Assembly: GCA_046757565.1 (NCBI GenBank)
Contig: JBHHYN010000075.1
Coordinates: forward strand, 1 to 14,081
Direction of reading: 5' to 3'
Source: JBHHYN01 sp046757565
GTDB taxonomy: Bacteria; Pseudomonadota; Gammaproteobacteria; Eutrophobiales; Eutrophobiaceae
Length of the DNA stretch: 14,081 nt
Part shown: positions 14,060-14,081 of the stretch, piece by piece
Layout: every line of letters begins with the position of its first letter
How positions within the stretch are numbered: the first letter of the stretch is position 1
The notes under the pieces: generated by a model
The model's input: only the letters and a program-made list of their open reading frames with translations
What the model was told of the DNA's origin: nothing
Database searches by the model: none
Program-made: the position numbers and the translations under genes

Positions 14060-14081
14060 ACCCCTTAACATCTCAATAACC

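Overview
The window reads as chromosomal DNA of a Gram-negative gammaproteobacterium. The main reason is the gene block lptD-surA-pdxA-rsmA, which has the order known from Escherichia coli and its relatives. It is supported by a signal-peptide-bearing LptD with the gammaproteobacterial four-cysteine pattern and by a probable 6S RNA carrying the conserved AGCCGAU element. Species cannot be named. A two-gene TRAP uptake system and a divergent RND pump would suit a free-living or marine bacterium, but that is only an inference.

Layout. Positions 1-580 hold no large gene. A probable 6S RNA lies on the plus strand (about 84-253), and a possible 53-residue basic protein lies on the minus strand (302-463). 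From 6272 down to 580 runs a minus-strand unit: periplasmic adaptor, RND inner-membrane pump, a YbbO-like short-chain dehydrogenase, and a GIY-YIG/DUF123 protein. The gaps are 28, 3 and 13 bases, so this is probably one operon. A 145-base divergent promoter region (6273-6417) separates it from the plus-strand block lptD (6418-8706), surA, pdxA and rsmA (ending 11820). That block is tightly packed, with two overlaps and one 16-base gap. A 361-base AT-rich spacer follows, then dctQ and dctM of a TRAP transporter, overlapping by one base. The window ends in a short heptamer tandem repeat.

How the genes fit together. LptD and SurA belong to outer-membrane biogenesis: SurA chaperones outer-membrane proteins, including LptD, and LptD inserts lipopolysaccharide into the outer leaflet. 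PdxA (vitamin B6 synthesis) and RsmA (16S rRNA dimethylation) share their operon by long-standing gene order. The RND pair would export something across the envelope; no outer-membrane channel is encoded here. The TRAP permeases need a periplasmic binding protein, which is not in the window. The apaG and apaH genes that usually end the E. coli operon are missing at this place.

I found no strong evidence of a completely new system. The most useful second looks are the 6S RNA, the small basic ORF beside it, the RND pump with an Asn-Asp pair at the usual TM10 lysine site, the spacer at 11821-12181, and the heptamer repeat.
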